Source: UBA2093 sp044340485
GTDB taxonomy: Bacteria; Actinomycetota; Acidimicrobiia; Acidimicrobiales; Ilumatobacteraceae
Assembly (NCBI GenBank): GCA_044340485.1
Contig: JBIITN010000004.1
Location: 1 to 64,000, forward strand
DNA length: 64,000 nucleotides
Reading direction: 5' to 3'
Shown: positions 16,485 through 25,146 of the stretch, piece after piece
How positions within the stretch are numbered: the stretch's first letter is position 1
Layout: every line of letters starts with the position of its first letter
Position numbers and translations under genes: made by a program
Notes under the pieces: generated by a model
Databases searched by the model: none
Seen by the model: only the letters and a program-made list of their open reading frames with translations
Told to the model about the DNA's origin: nothing

Positions 16485-17117
16485 CTACAACAGACGAATT
16501 TTTGACAACGGCCACACGATTGCAAAGGCCTTACCAACAATCTTGGACTCTTCGATGGCACCAAATGATCGACTGTCGAATGACTCAGCTCTGTTGTCAC
16601 CCATCACAAACACATGATTGTCGGGAATAGTCACTGCATGCATGTCGGGGGTGCGGCATCTTGACACGAGATCCTCTTCAGTACGAGTGAAATCGTCAAG
16701 ATACTTCTCTTCCAACGCGACGTTGTTAATGTGCACAACACATTGTTTGATCTCAAGTGTCTCATTCTCGAGACCAATCACGCGTTTGATGAGATCATCA
16801 TGCTGTACGTCGACACCATTACTAGTCACGCGATCGAACACCACGATGTCGCCCCGGCTGATGTCGGTGAATCGATAACTCAACTTATTCACCAAGACGC
16901 GATTGTCTTGAAACAACGTCGTCTCCATCGACGGACCACTGATGTAGAACTGTTGCAGTAGAAACGTGCGGACTATGAAGGCTGCGAAAAGCGCGAGCAC
17001 GACCACAATTGCCCAATCGCGCAACACCTTCATCAGGCTCTTTGTCATCCGCGAAGTACTCCACGGGACTCCTGGGCCATCTACAGAACGCGAGGGTTGC
17101 TCAGATGCGTCACTCAT
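16485..17117 (-). CDS. lepB: Signal peptidase I
   Basis: A 210-residue type I signal peptidase that cleaves Sec and Tat signal peptides at the outer face of the membrane. Seen: a cytoplasmic tail (1-30), one membrane helix (34-53), then box B ISGPSMETTL with nucleophile Ser63, box D DLIKRVIG with general base Lys111, and box E MGDNRAESFDSR. The context fits export: the tat genes follow downstream. The ATG has AAGGA very close and a TACGGT box 9 bases upstream, with an inverted repeat behind it. Here it takes the place between pafA and tatA where mycobacteria carry pafB and pafC. Confidence 0.93.
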   Translation of the reverse strand: MSDASEQPSRSVDGPGVPWSTSRMTKSLMKVLRDWAIVVVLALFAAFIVRTFLLQQFYISGPSMETTLFQDNRVLVNKLSYRFTDISRGDIVVFDRVTSNGVDVQHDDLIKRVIGLENETLEIKQCVVHINNVALEEKYLDDFTRTEEDLVSRCRTPDMHAVTIPDNHVFVMGDNRAESFDSRSFGAIEESKIVGKAFAIVWPLSKIRLL

Positions 17118-17126
17118 AGATCCTTA

Positions 17127-17147
17127 ACCGTAGTGCGGTTGACCGCA
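17127..17147 (-). promoter_or_regulatory. lepB promoter with inverted repeat in the spacer
   Basis: TACGGT (17127-17132, minus strand) ends 9 bases before the lepB ATG. TGCGG-TTGA-CCGCA (17134-17147) is a perfect 5-base dyad directly behind it, where a repressor could sit. Confidence 0.35.
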
Positions 17148-17155
17148 AAAAGGAC

Positions 17156-18526
17156 TTACAGGCTCTCAATGAGACGTTCAACGCGTTCATCGACGTTTGC
17201 AAAAGGATCCTTACACAACACTGTTCGTTGTGTTGTGTCGTTCATTTTCAAGTGAATCCAATCGACGGTGAAATCCTTATTCTTTGCCTTTGCCGCGCGC
17301 ACAAACTTTCCCCTTAAATGAGCTCGTGTGGTTGTGGGTGCTACATCTTTTGCTTGATCGATACTGTCGCTAGTTAGCATCTGTTCAACAAGCCCTTTTG
17401 ATTGCATCTTGTTAAACACACCGCGAGCCGGATCAATATCGTGATACTGCAGGTCGAGCACATTGACCGATGGATCATCGAGACCGACATTCTTTTTCTC
17501 CATGAACTGGGAAATCAATTTGAGTTTGATCACCCAATCCACTTCCCGGTCGAGCAAAAGAGGATCTCTTTCGATTGTTGAAATGCAATGTTCCCACATG
17601 TGCAGTGCTTGCATCTCCTCGTCAGTAAATCCGTAACTATCTGCGAACTCGAGAGCTCTATCAAGATAAAGACGTTGTATGTCGAGCGCAGACATTTCTC
17701 GTCCAGACGCAAGTCGTACCGTACGGCGACAGGTGATGTCGTGGCTGATATCGCGAATTGCTCGGATGGGATTTTCGAGCAACAAATCTCGGAGGTGAAA
17801 ATCTGGATGTTCCATCATTCGCAAAACACATGCAGTGGAGCCCACTTTGACAAAGGCGGAATATTCGCTCATGTTTGAGTCACCGACAATCACATGAAGG
17901 CGTCGATATTTTTCGATATCGGCGTGCGGTTCGTCACGCGTGTTGATGATAGGTCGAGAACGGGTCGTGGCCGTCGAGATTCCCTCCCATACGTGTTCGG
18001 CGCGCTGAGCAATGGAATAGATCGGCCCCTTTGGAGTATTTAAAATTTTTCCAGCGCCTGTGAAGATCTGCCGTGTCACAAGGAAAGGAATAAACGTCTC
18101 GTCGTAGCGTTCAAACTCACCTTCGCGGCGCACGAGATAATTTTCATGACAGCCGTAACTATTCCCGGCGCTATCGGTGTTGTTCTTGAAGACATACACA
18201 GTGCCGCGAATACCCTCTTCAGCAAGCCGTTCCTCGGCACTTAGAACAAGATCATGGACAATGCGTTCACCCGCCTTATCAAACCGCACGCAATCTAAAA
18301 CGCTGTCACATTCTGGAGTAGCAAATTCGGGGTGGGAACCTACATCGAGGTACAGGCGTCCTCCATTTTCCAAGAAGACGTTTGAGCTGCGCCCCCAGAC
18401 CACTACTTTTCTAAATAAATAGCGCGCGACCTCATCAGGACTGAGGCGCCGTTGACCCCGAAGAGTGCACGTGACTCCGTACTCATTTTCGAGACCGTAA
18501 ATACGTCTGCTCTTTACTTCACTCAT
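17156..18526 (-). CDS. pafA: Pup-protein ligase PafA
   Basis: A 456-residue ligase of the glutamine-synthetase-like fold that joins the C-terminal glutamate of Pup to lysines of target proteins using ATP. Seen: RRIYGLENEYG at the start, LYLDVGSHPEFATPEC with the catalytic Asp61, NNTDSAGNSYGCHENYL, the INTRDEPHAD loop and the C-terminal domain FTVDWIHLKM. It lacks the extra loop present after the N-terminal strand of Dop. It is last in the proteasome gene run, 55 bases after prcA. Confidence 0.96.
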   Translation of the reverse strand: MSEVKSRRIYGLENEYGVTCTLRGQRRLSPDEVARYLFRKVVVWGRSSNVFLENGGRLYLDVGSHPEFATPECDSVLDCVRFDKAGERIVHDLVLSAEERLAEEGIRGTVYVFKNNTDSAGNSYGCHENYLVRREGEFERYDETFIPFLVTRQIFTGAGKILNTPKGPIYSIAQRAEHVWEGISTATTRSRPIINTRDEPHADIEKYRRLHVIVGDSNMSEYSAFVKVGSTACVLRMMEHPDFHLRDLLLENPIRAIRDISHDITCRRTVRLASGREMSALDIQRLYLDRALEFADSYGFTDEEMQALHMWEHCISTIERDPLLLDREVDWVIKLKLISQFMEKKNVGLDDPSVNVLDLQYHDIDPARGVFNKMQSKGLVEQMLTSDSIDQAKDVAPTTTRAHLRGKFVRAAKAKNKDFTVDWIHLKMNDTTQRTVLCKDPFANVDERVERLIESL

Positions 18527-18581
18527 GTCGCTTTACTCATGACGTTGCCCGTAGTACACACATTCTCTCGCAATGCAGATG

Positions 18582-19262
18582 TCACGAAAGACGTGCTGTC
18601 ACTTCCTCATCTGGGAGACGTCGAAAACAGCGCCGACGATCACATCGTTCAAGGATCGCGACTTCAAGCTCGTTTGCACTCAAAGTTCGCTCTGGGCCGG
18701 CCAAAGCCGCGACTGTGTGCTTGAGCGCCGTGTCCAGGATGGCGTCCTTGTCGTACGACTCTTTCAATCGTGTGTTGATGGTTTCTGCATCGCCACCAAG
18801 AGCCGTGTAACCGGTTGATTCATCGATAATTGTGCCGTCATACAGTAAATGGAAGAGCCGATCTCCATCGCCTGTCAGACCTACTTCAGCAACCAGAATC
18901 TCAACTTCAAGCGGCTTGGCATCGTGGGTAAAGATCTGCGCCATGATCTGTGCATAGCTGTTGGCAAGACTCTGTGCATCAACATCTGCACGCGAGTATT
19001 GATATCCCTTGATATCAGCGGCGCGAATACCCGCCTGACGTAACTGATCAAACTCGTTGTACTTTCCCACACCTGCGAAACCAATGCGGTCGTAGATTTC
19101 GCTAATTTTGCGCAAGGTGCTTGATGGGTTCTCAGCAATGAGCAGTATGCCATTGTCGTACTGGCAAGCAACTAAGGCTCGTCCTCTTGCGATTCCTTTT
19201 CGCGCAAAGTCTGCGCGATCTTTCATCTGTTGTTCGGGTGGAACATAAAAAGGCATGCTCAT
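18582..19262 (-). CDS. prcA: 20S proteasome alpha subunit
   Basis: A 226-residue subunit that forms the outer heptameric rings and gates entry to the core. The N terminus MSMPFYVPPEQQMKDRADFARKG corresponds to the gating peptide and helix H0 with the conserved KG-I-x-RGR segment; the body AxxYDNGILLIAENPS and YDRIGFAGVGKYNEFDQLR follows the family. The C terminus RRCFRRLPDEEV resembles other actinobacterial alpha subunits. Its start overlaps the stop of prcB by 4 bases, so the two subunits are made in a coupled manner. No catalytic threonine is expected or seen. Confidence 0.95.
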   Translation of the reverse strand: MSMPFYVPPEQQMKDRADFARKGIARGRALVACQYDNGILLIAENPSSTLRKISEIYDRIGFAGVGKYNEFDQLRQAGIRAADIKGYQYSRADVDAQSLANSYAQIMAQIFTHDAKPLEVEILVAEVGLTGDGDRLFHLLYDGTIIDESTGYTALGGDAETINTRLKESYDKDAILDTALKHTVAALAGPERTLSANELEVAILERCDRRRCFRRLPDEEVTARLS

Positions 19263-20041
19263 CGCGATTTGAACTCCTCTGCAATGGCTTCGAACACCGT
19301 CGACAATTCTTCATCACTGGAGCTTTTCCATCCATCGGCTGAAATAGATGCGACAATTGGAAAGACTCCACGCAATGCGTCCGGCCCACCTGTTGCCGAG
19401 TCCGCCTCTGCTGCTTCCCAAAGTGCTTTACATGCAAGTGTCACAGCTTCATCTCGTGTCAGGTCGCTGCGCCAACCCACTTTGATCACGGTTCCAGCCA
19501 ACATGCCACCAGAACCAATAGCGACATGTTCACGCTCTTCGTATCGACCACCTGTTGCGTCATAATCCCACAAGCGTCCTATGCCATCGCGTGGTTCATA
19601 CCCTGCGAACAGCGGAACAACCATCAGTCCCTGCATGGCAGCAGGCAAATTGTTACGCACCAATACCGACAATTGGTTGGCCTTGCCTTCAAGGCTTAAC
19701 TGCTTGCCTTCCATCTTTTCGTAGTGCTCCAACTGAAGTTGGAATAACTTAATCATTTCCATTGCGGGACCAGCAGCGCCTGCAATGGCAACACCACTGA
19801 ACTGGTCTGCCTGCACCACTTTTTCCATCGCACGATGACTGATCCAATTGCCAGAGGTTGCGCGACGATCTCCTGCCATCACAACTCCATCGAGGTACCG
19901 CAGCGCCACACACGTGGTGGCGTGTGGAATGTTCAGATCGGATACATCAACAGAGACAGAAGGTTGCAATCCGTGGCGTTGTACCAAGTCGAGAAAACTT
20001 GGGCCAGGACTGTCGGAGGGAGAAAAGAAAGGAAGCGACAT
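19259..20041 (-). CDS. prcB: 20S proteasome beta subunit (Thr protease)
   Basis: A 260-residue catalytic subunit made as a precursor. The likely nucleophile is Thr42 in IPHATTCVALRY, giving a mature chain with N-terminal TT and a 41-residue propeptide; the residue before it is Ala, where most family members have Gly. Asp and Lys of the Ntn site lie in GVVMAGDRRATSGNWISHRAMEKV. The core GIGRLWDYDATGGRYEEREHVAIGSGG is typical. The start is ATG 20041; a TTG one codon earlier is less likely. It follows pup by 19 bases. Confidence 0.95.
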   Translation of the reverse strand: MSLPFFSPSDSPGPSFLDLVQRHGLQPSVSVDVSDLNIPHATTCVALRYLDGVVMAGDRRATSGNWISHRAMEKVVQADQFSGVAIAGAAGPAMEMIKLFQLQLEHYEKMEGKQLSLEGKANQLSVLVRNNLPAAMQGLMVVPLFAGYEPRDGIGRLWDYDATGGRYEEREHVAIGSGGMLAGTVIKVGWRSDLTRDEAVTLACKALWEAAEADSATGGPDALRGVFPIVASISADGWKSSSDEELSTVFEAIAEEFKSR

Positions 20042-20060
20042 CAATACAAAAGGCTAGGTA

Positions 20061-20255
20061 CTACTGGCCACCCTTTTGTACATAACTACGTACAAAATCC
20101 TCTGCGTTTGTCTCCAGCACATCGTCAATTTCATCCAGCAGATCATCAAGATCGGCCTTCACTTTTTCACCACTCTCGGAGGAAGGCTGAACTTCTTCAG
20201 TTACTTCCGGAGTTTGAGCGGGCGTGGAGCGTTGTTTTTGAGTTCTCTCTGCCAT
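20061..20255 (-). CDS. pup: Prokaryotic ubiquitin-like protein Pup
   Basis: A 64-residue disordered protein that marks targets for the proteasome. Seen: a hydrophilic N-terminal half, the helical region KVKADLDDLLDEIDDVLETNAEDFVRSYVQ that binds the ARC coiled coil, and the C-terminal GGQ. The terminal Gln means that Dop must deamidate it to Glu before PafA can attach it, as in mycobacteria. It has its own TACGGT box 6 bases before the ATG, so it can be made independently of arc and dop. Confidence 0.97.
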   Translation of the reverse strand: MAERTQKQRSTPAQTPEVTEEVQPSSESGEKVKADLDDLLDEIDDVLETNAEDFVRSYVQKGGQ

Positions 20256-20261
20256 GTCTCT

Positions 20262-20267
20262 ACCGTA
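20262..20267 (-). promoter_or_regulatory. -10 box of a leaderless promoter (pup)
   Basis: TACGGT on the minus strand, 6 bases before the pup ATG at 20255; it lies in the short gap after dop. Confidence 0.5.
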
Positions 20268-20299
20268 GCCAACTACTCACGCATCTGCGAGCCGGCAAG

Positions 20300-21817
20300 T
20301 CACCAACCCGGATCTGGCGATGCGTGAGTGCTCTCCACGTCTTGCAGGTGATGCAGAAGATCTGACGCAGAGTCCACCGAATCGAGGAGATCCCCCACGA
20401 TGTCTTTCGTGCCTTTTAGCGGCTCCATCATTGGGACTCTTTTCAGCGTTGGTTCCCCAATGTCGAATACCACACTGTCCCAGTTAGCAGCCACAATCTC
20501 GTTTGGCCATTTCGATACACAGCGGCCTCGAAAATATGCACGTGTCGACTCAGGCGGCTCTGTCATTGCTCGTCGAACATCTGCTTGATCAACAAAAGTC
20601 TCCAGACCAACTCGCAACGCAAGACATTTTTCGGCGCGCATGTCGTGGTACTGCAGATCAATTGCTTTCAACTTCAGGTCAAACGGACTCAATTTATGAC
20701 GATTTGCATAGGCGTCAATGAGATTCTTCTTCGCCACCCAATCAACCACATGAGACACGCTTTGCGGATCGTTGCGTAATCCGGTGACAACCTGTTCCCA
20801 TCTCGACATGATGAGCTCGGCATCACCACCAGTTGGGTCGGCGACTCCTGAATCAAGATATGCGCGCACTCGCTCCCACAGCATCTCTTGAAAATCGAGC
20901 GCTGTTACTTTGTCGCCCTCTGCCAGTGTCACCTTGTGGTTCATGGTGGCGTCGTGGCTGATAAAGCGTCCCTGATCTACTGGGTCAAGAATCTGCCATT
21001 CGTTGGGATACCAGTCATCTTCAATGAGGGACAGAATCAGTGCTGTGGTTCCGACCTTAAGAAATGTTGCAACTTCACTCATGTTTGCATCCCCCACGAT
21101 CACGTGGAGTCGGCGATATTTCTTATTATCGGCATGGGGTTCATCTCGGGTGTTTACCAACGGCCGTTTCAACGTGGTTTCGAGTCCCATGAATTCTTCG
21201 AAAAAGTCGGAGCGTTGAGAGATCTGAAAAGCCACCGGCAATTCGCCTTCGCGTTGTGCCTCGACGCCAACTTTGCCCGCTCCTGTGAACACTTGGCGAG
21301 TTATGAAATGGGAGACGATGTATTTTGCAACTTTTTCAAATTGAATGGTTCGATCGATTAGGTAATTCTCATGACAACCATAACTGTTTCCCTTGCCATC
21401 GGAATTATTTTTATAGGCAATCAGTTCGGCACCATTTCCCATGGTTGCAGCTGCGTTTGCCATGCTGTCTCGGATGATTTCTTCGGCTGCCCGATCGAAT
21501 AACACGATTTCTGATGGACGACGACATTCGGGTGTTGATACTTCCGGATGCGCATGGTCGACGTAGTAGCGCGCACCATTAGTGAGGACCATGTTGGGCA
21601 TTGCGGTTTCAACTTCTGGAAAAATTGATGTTCCTTGCACGGCACCACGAGCGTCAATGTGCGGCGACTCATCAAAAAAATCCCAGCCGATTTTGATTGA
21701 TACACCACCGGAATACGACGACACCAGTAGCGCTGACGCCAACATCGGCGAGAGTTCCATTCCCCGACTGACAATGCCGTATTCGGTTTCGATACCACAA
21801 ATCTTTGGCAGCGCCAT
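20300..21817 (-). CDS. dop: Pup deamidase/depupylase Dop
   Basis: A 505-residue homolog of PafA that deamidates Pup-Gln and removes Pup from substrates. Seen: ICGIETEYGI at the start, a longer insertion (about 35-65) that is the Dop loop absent from PafA, the catalytic Asp87 in ARYYVDHAHPEVSTPEC, KNNSDGKGNSYGCHENYL and LVNTRDEPHAD. The ATG has a strong AGGGGG ribosome-binding site. It lies between arc and pup in the order typical of Actinobacteria. The C-terminal DPGW tail is not conserved as far as I know. Confidence 0.96.
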   Translation of the reverse strand: MALPKICGIETEYGIVSRGMELSPMLASALLVSSYSGGVSIKIGWDFFDESPHIDARGAVQGTSIFPEVETAMPNMVLTNGARYYVDHAHPEVSTPECRRPSEIVLFDRAAEEIIRDSMANAAATMGNGAELIAYKNNSDGKGNSYGCHENYLIDRTIQFEKVAKYIVSHFITRQVFTGAGKVGVEAQREGELPVAFQISQRSDFFEEFMGLETTLKRPLVNTRDEPHADNKKYRRLHVIVGDANMSEVATFLKVGTTALILSLIEDDWYPNEWQILDPVDQGRFISHDATMNHKVTLAEGDKVTALDFQEMLWERVRAYLDSGVADPTGGDAELIMSRWEQVVTGLRNDPQSVSHVVDWVAKKNLIDAYANRHKLSPFDLKLKAIDLQYHDMRAEKCLALRVGLETFVDQADVRRAMTEPPESTRAYFRGRCVSKWPNEIVAANWDSVVFDIGEPTLKRVPMMEPLKGTKDIVGDLLDSVDSASDLLHHLQDVESTHASPDPGW

Positions 21818-21860
21818 TGTTCCCCCTATCAGCGCATCTCTAGATGTGATGAGACATCAC

Positions 21861-23588
21861 CTAGAGGTACTGTCCAGTCGCTGTCCGTTCAATTGCGCGT
21901 CCGCCTAGTCCAGGGCTCTCTTTATTCTCGTTATTAATCAACGTGCGGATAAAGATGATTCTCTCGCCCTTCTTTCCAGAGATGCGCGCCCAGTCGTCAG
22001 GATTGGTTGTGTTGGGCAAGTCTTCATGTTCGCGGAATTCCTGACGAATCGAGACGATGAGGTCATCAGTGCGTACTCCTGGGGATTCGCCAGACAAAGT
22101 GCGCTTTATGGCTAACTTCTTTGCGCGCCGAACGATGTTTTCAATCATCGCACCACTAGCAAAATCCTTGAAGAACAACACTTCCCGATCACCGTTTTGA
22201 TACGTCACCTCGAGAAAGCGATTCTCTTCATTGTCGTCATACATCGCATCAACAGTTCGATCGATCATGGCCGCAATTGCTTGATCTGGATTGCCTTGGC
22301 CAAGTGTTGCAACTTCGCTCTCGTCTAGCGGAATGTCGGCGGTGAGGTAACGATGAAACACTTGACGTGCCGCATCCCGATTAGGTCTTTCGACGCGAAT
22401 CTTTACGTCGAGACGACCAGGTCGCAAAATTGCCGGATCAATGAGATCTTCTCGGTTTGTTGCGCCAATCACTATGACGTTTCGCAGACCCTCGACTCCG
22501 TCAATCTCTGCAAGTAACTGTGGCACGATCGTTGACTCCATGTCGGATGAGATTCCAGTACCACGTGTACGGAACATCGAATCCATCTCGTCAAAGAAAA
22601 CAATGACAGGCCAACCTTCGTCGCACTTTTCTCGGGCACGTTGGAAGATCAAACGAATTTGTCGTTCAGTTTCTCCCACGTACTTGTTGAGCAACTCGGG
22701 GCCCTTCACATTGATGAAGTAACTGCGACCCTTATCGTCACCTGTTCTGTGCGCAACCTTTTTGGCAAGGCTGTTTGCTACAGCCTTTGCAATGAGAGTC
22801 TTGCCACAACCCGGAGGGCCGTACAACAAGATTCCTTTCGGTGCAGGCAATTTGTATTCTGCGAAAAGATCACTGTGCAAGAACGGCAACTCCACTGCAT
22901 CGGCAATCATCTCGATCTGTTCGTCGAGTCCACCGATGTCTTCGTAGGCCACGTCTGGCACTTCCTCAAGCAACAGATCGTCAACCTCTGGTTGAGGCAA
23001 CTTCTCAAGAACAAGGTGAGACCGGGTATCGAGACGAAGTAAATCGCCAGAGCGAAGGAACGTTCCCCGCAATGAATCGGACAATTCACAGACTCGCTCT
23101 TCATCCCCACGCGCAGAAACAACAACGCGAATGCCGTCTTCTAGCACTTCTTTCAATGACACGATTTCGCCGACCAACTCGGAACGGCGAACAGACACCA
23201 CATTGAAACTTTCGTTGAGCGACACCTCTGCACCACGCTCAATTTCGTCAATTTCAATGTCTGGATGTACCTCTACTCGCATCTTGCGACCGTTCACCAC
23301 TACATCGACCGTTCCATCGTCGTTACGGTCGTGTATCACCCCATAGGCGGTGGGGGGTTTACTGAGCTTGGCTACCTCTTCACGTAACGTTGCGATTTGA
23401 GTACGTGTTTCTTGCAATGTTCGGGTCAGCGTTTCATTGTGAGCGACAGCGCGAGACAATTGCCCTTTTACTTCCAGCAATCGCTCTTCTAGCAAAGATT
23501 CACGACGAGGTGAGGTCGACAGACGCTCGCGCAAATCGGCCACTTCTTGCAATAGTTCATCGATCCTCGGATCGTCACTGCCAGCCAC
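21861..23588 (-). CDS. arc: Proteasome-associated AAA+ ATPase (ARC/Mpa)
   Basis: A 575-residue hexameric unfoldase that feeds pupylated proteins into PrcAB. Seen in order: an N-terminal coiled coil (6-77) that binds Pup, two OB-like domains (about 80-195), the AAA module with Walker A GPPGCGKT (257-264), Walker B IVFFDEMDS and the arginine-finger region PAILRPGRLD, and a C terminus ending GQYL, the tail that docks into the alpha ring. The start is GTG 23588, with TAGGGT 6 bases upstream and a GTGACA -35-like hexamer 18 bases further on. It heads the proteasome operon and is divergent from a ferredoxin gene. Confidence 0.96.
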   Translation of the reverse strand: MAGSDDPRIDELLQEVADLRERLSTSPRRESLLEERLLEVKGQLSRAVAHNETLTRTLQETRTQIATLREEVAKLSKPPTAYGVIHDRNDDGTVDVVVNGRKMRVEVHPDIEIDEIERGAEVSLNESFNVVSVRRSELVGEIVSLKEVLEDGIRVVVSARGDEERVCELSDSLRGTFLRSGDLLRLDTRSHLVLEKLPQPEVDDLLLEEVPDVAYEDIGGLDEQIEMIADAVELPFLHSDLFAEYKLPAPKGILLYGPPGCGKTLIAKAVANSLAKKVAHRTGDDKGRSYFINVKGPELLNKYVGETERQIRLIFQRAREKCDEGWPVIVFFDEMDSMFRTRGTGISSDMESTIVPQLLAEIDGVEGLRNVIVIGATNREDLIDPAILRPGRLDVKIRVERPNRDAARQVFHRYLTADIPLDESEVATLGQGNPDQAIAAMIDRTVDAMYDDNEENRFLEVTYQNGDREVLFFKDFASGAMIENIVRRAKKLAIKRTLSGESPGVRTDDLIVSIRQEFREHEDLPNTTNPDDWARISGKKGERIIFIRTLINNENKESPGLGGRAIERTATGQYL

Positions 23589-23594
23589 GACTAC

Positions 23595-23636
23595 ACCCTA
23601 TTCCTGTTTCAGTCTTCTTGTCACCCCAAATGTGAC
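23595..23636 (-). promoter_or_regulatory. Leaderless promoter of arc with dyad at the -35 region
   Basis: TAGGGT (23595-23600, minus) is 6 bases from the GTG start; GTGACA (23619-23624, minus) is 18 bases behind it. GTCAC (23620-23624) and GTGAC (23632-23636) form an inverted repeat spaced by 7 that overlaps the -35, a possible operator. Confidence 0.5.
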
Positions 23637-23711
23637 CAATGAAGCCTGCCTTAAGTGGGGGTCCTTGTGTAGAGTGAGCGCGTATCAACCAACGTTACGA
23701 AGGGAAAACCC

Positions 23712-23957
23712 ATGAAGGTGTGGATTGACCAGGACCTATGCACTGGCGACGGATTGTGCGAAGAAATCGCACCGGATGTTTTCACTCTTCTTGACGATGG
23801 TCTCGCATACGTCAAAGAGGGCGACAAAGTTTTTGCAACTGCCAAAGGCAACCCACAGGGTGCTGAAGGCTTGGCAAACTTCGCCGACAACATGCTTGAT
23901 GCAGTGATTGAATCCGCCGAGGAATGCCCCGGCGAGTGCATCTTTATCGAACCCTGA
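23712..23957 (+). CDS. Single-cluster ferredoxin
   Basis: An 81-residue electron carrier. Cluster ligands: Cys10-x2-Asp13-x2-Cys16 and Cys72 followed by Pro, the arrangement of 3Fe-4S or Asp-ligated 4Fe-4S ferredoxins of the Pyrococcus and actinobacterial P450-partner type; an extra Cys76 is present. The partner enzyme is not in the neighbourhood. The ATG has AAGGG as ribosome-binding site. It is divergent from arc and convergent with trmI. Its placement beside the proteasome genes may be chance. Confidence 0.9.
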   Translation: MKVWIDQDLCTGDGLCEEIAPDVFTLLDDGLAYVKEGDKVFATAKGNPQGAEGLANFADNMLDAVIESAEECPGECIFIEP

Positions 23958-23964
23958 TCTATAA

Positions 23965-24756
23965 CTAACGCGTACCAACAAATCGCGCGACAGTGAGAAA
24001 AGCCGTGTGTGCAACCATGCGGTGATCAGGTCGTACGGCGTTTCCCTCAATGTGCCACGTGCGGTGCAGGACTTCGAGTGTGCGTTGATCTACCCATTGC
24101 TTGCCAAGTGTTTCGCGTACTTGGCTTGCCTGAATGATCGAAGGCGTGTACGCGACCAAGATTCCACCACGTACCAAACATTGCTCGGCGTGCGGCACTA
24201 CTTGCCATGGTTCTGGAAGATCTAGTACCACTCGATCAAAACTTCCCTCGGGCGCACCCTCGTACGAGTCACCCAATGACACGTTGTAGTGGCACAGGGC
24301 ATCTTCCCCAAGAAAGGATCGCACATTCGACTTGGCGCGATTCAAGAAGTCCTCACGCAATTCAAGGCCAGTGATATGGGCACCCCAACGCAACATGGTC
24401 ATTGACAGTGCTCCAGAACCTATGCCTGTTTCGAACACGCGAGCTCCAGGGAAAATGTCGGCCAACATGCAAATGGGCGCGAGATCTTTTGGATAAATCA
24501 CCTGCGCACCTCGTGGCATTTCCACTACAAAATCTTCCAAAGTTGGACGCAAAACGATGTATTTTGCACTCTTTGTTGATTCGAGAACGACCCCTTCAGG
24601 TCTGCCGATGACATCACGATGCGACACGTAGCCTGCGTGGCTATGAAACTCGCCTTCTTCATTTAATGTCACGAGATAGCGACGCGACTTTGAATCTAGA
24701 AACATTGCCTTTTCACCCGAGCGGAATACCCGCTCGGGTGATGATTGTTCAATCAT
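23965..24756 (-). CDS. trmI: tRNA (adenine-58-N1)-methyltransferase
   Basis: A 263-residue Rossmann methyltransferase that makes m1A58 in the T-loop of tRNA. Seen: an N-terminal beta domain (1-75), YPKDLAPICMLADIFPGARVFETGIGSGALSMTM with SAM motif I, the acidic GLELREDF strand end, and VVLDLPEPWQVV, whose DxPxPW motif holds the target adenine. The C-terminal R-T-WHIEGNAVRPDHRMVAHTAFL is family-typical. It is last in a run of four minus-strand genes and overlaps the preceding small gene by 4 bases. In mycobacteria trmI also lies close to the proteasome genes. Confidence 0.94.
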   Translation of the reverse strand: MIEQSSPERVFRSGEKAMFLDSKSRRYLVTLNEEGEFHSHAGYVSHRDVIGRPEGVVLESTKSAKYIVLRPTLEDFVVEMPRGAQVIYPKDLAPICMLADIFPGARVFETGIGSGALSMTMLRWGAHITGLELREDFLNRAKSNVRSFLGEDALCHYNVSLGDSYEGAPEGSFDRVVLDLPEPWQVVPHAEQCLVRGGILVAYTPSIIQASQVRETLGKQWVDQRTLEVLHRTWHIEGNAVRPDHRMVAHTAFLTVARFVGTR

Positions 24757-24989
24757 CGTCTTTCCAGATGTAAGGTCTCGCCGCGCTTCACATCAATTCG
24801 ATACGACCGACGTCGTGACGCCATGAACCATTTGTATGCGCCCCACAGTAAAAGATACGGCCGGAGATATGTGCGCAAAAACGCCGAGCGTCGCAAGCGA
24901 CGTCGAAATCGGCGCACAATAAATCGAGAAATACTAGAAACGACGTATCTCAACACGACCAGCGCGCTTTCGTCCACGACGACGGCCAA
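24753..24989 (-). CDS. Small very basic protein of unknown function
   Basis: Not recognised. Up to 78 residues with the run RRFRRRLRRSAFLRTYLRPYLLLWGAYKWF, an arginine-rich amphipathic stretch with a possible short membrane-associated segment. Its stop overlaps the trmI start by 4 bases, as in translational coupling, which supports a real gene. The start is uncertain: TTG 24989 would overlap the preceding gene by 56 bases; GTG codons at 24977, 24956 and 24917 are alternatives, the last giving about 54 residues. A link to membrane or RNA is inference only. Confidence 0.5.
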   Translation of the reverse strand: MAVVVDESALVVLRYVVSSISRFIVRRFRRRLRRSAFLRTYLRPYLLLWGAYKWFMASRRRSYRIDVKRGETLHLERR

Positions 24990-25146
24990 ATAAATACGAC
25001 ACCACCATTACGACTACGCCGCCAATAGCCAACGTACTCATAATGCTTTCTTTCTTTCCCAGTGTTCGCGACTGTATATCTGCTTGAAGTGCACGAAACT
25101 TTGATTCGAGATCATCACGGGTGATCTTTGGAGCATTGGACATCAT
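24934..25146 (-). CDS. Small single-pass membrane protein
   Basis: Not recognised. A 70-residue protein with a hydrophilic, helical N-terminal half (DDLESKFRALQADIQ), one membrane helix (about 36-53) and an arginine-rich end (RRRGRKRAGRVEIRRF) that would face the cytoplasm. The start overlaps the stop of the holin-like gene by 4 bases. Similar short proteins are found next to holin-X-like genes in Acidimicrobiia as far as I recall; no function is known. Confidence 0.65.
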   Translation of the reverse strand: MMSNAPKITRDDLESKFRALQADIQSRTLGKKESIMSTLAIGGVVVMVVSYLFGRRRGRKRAGRVEIRRF

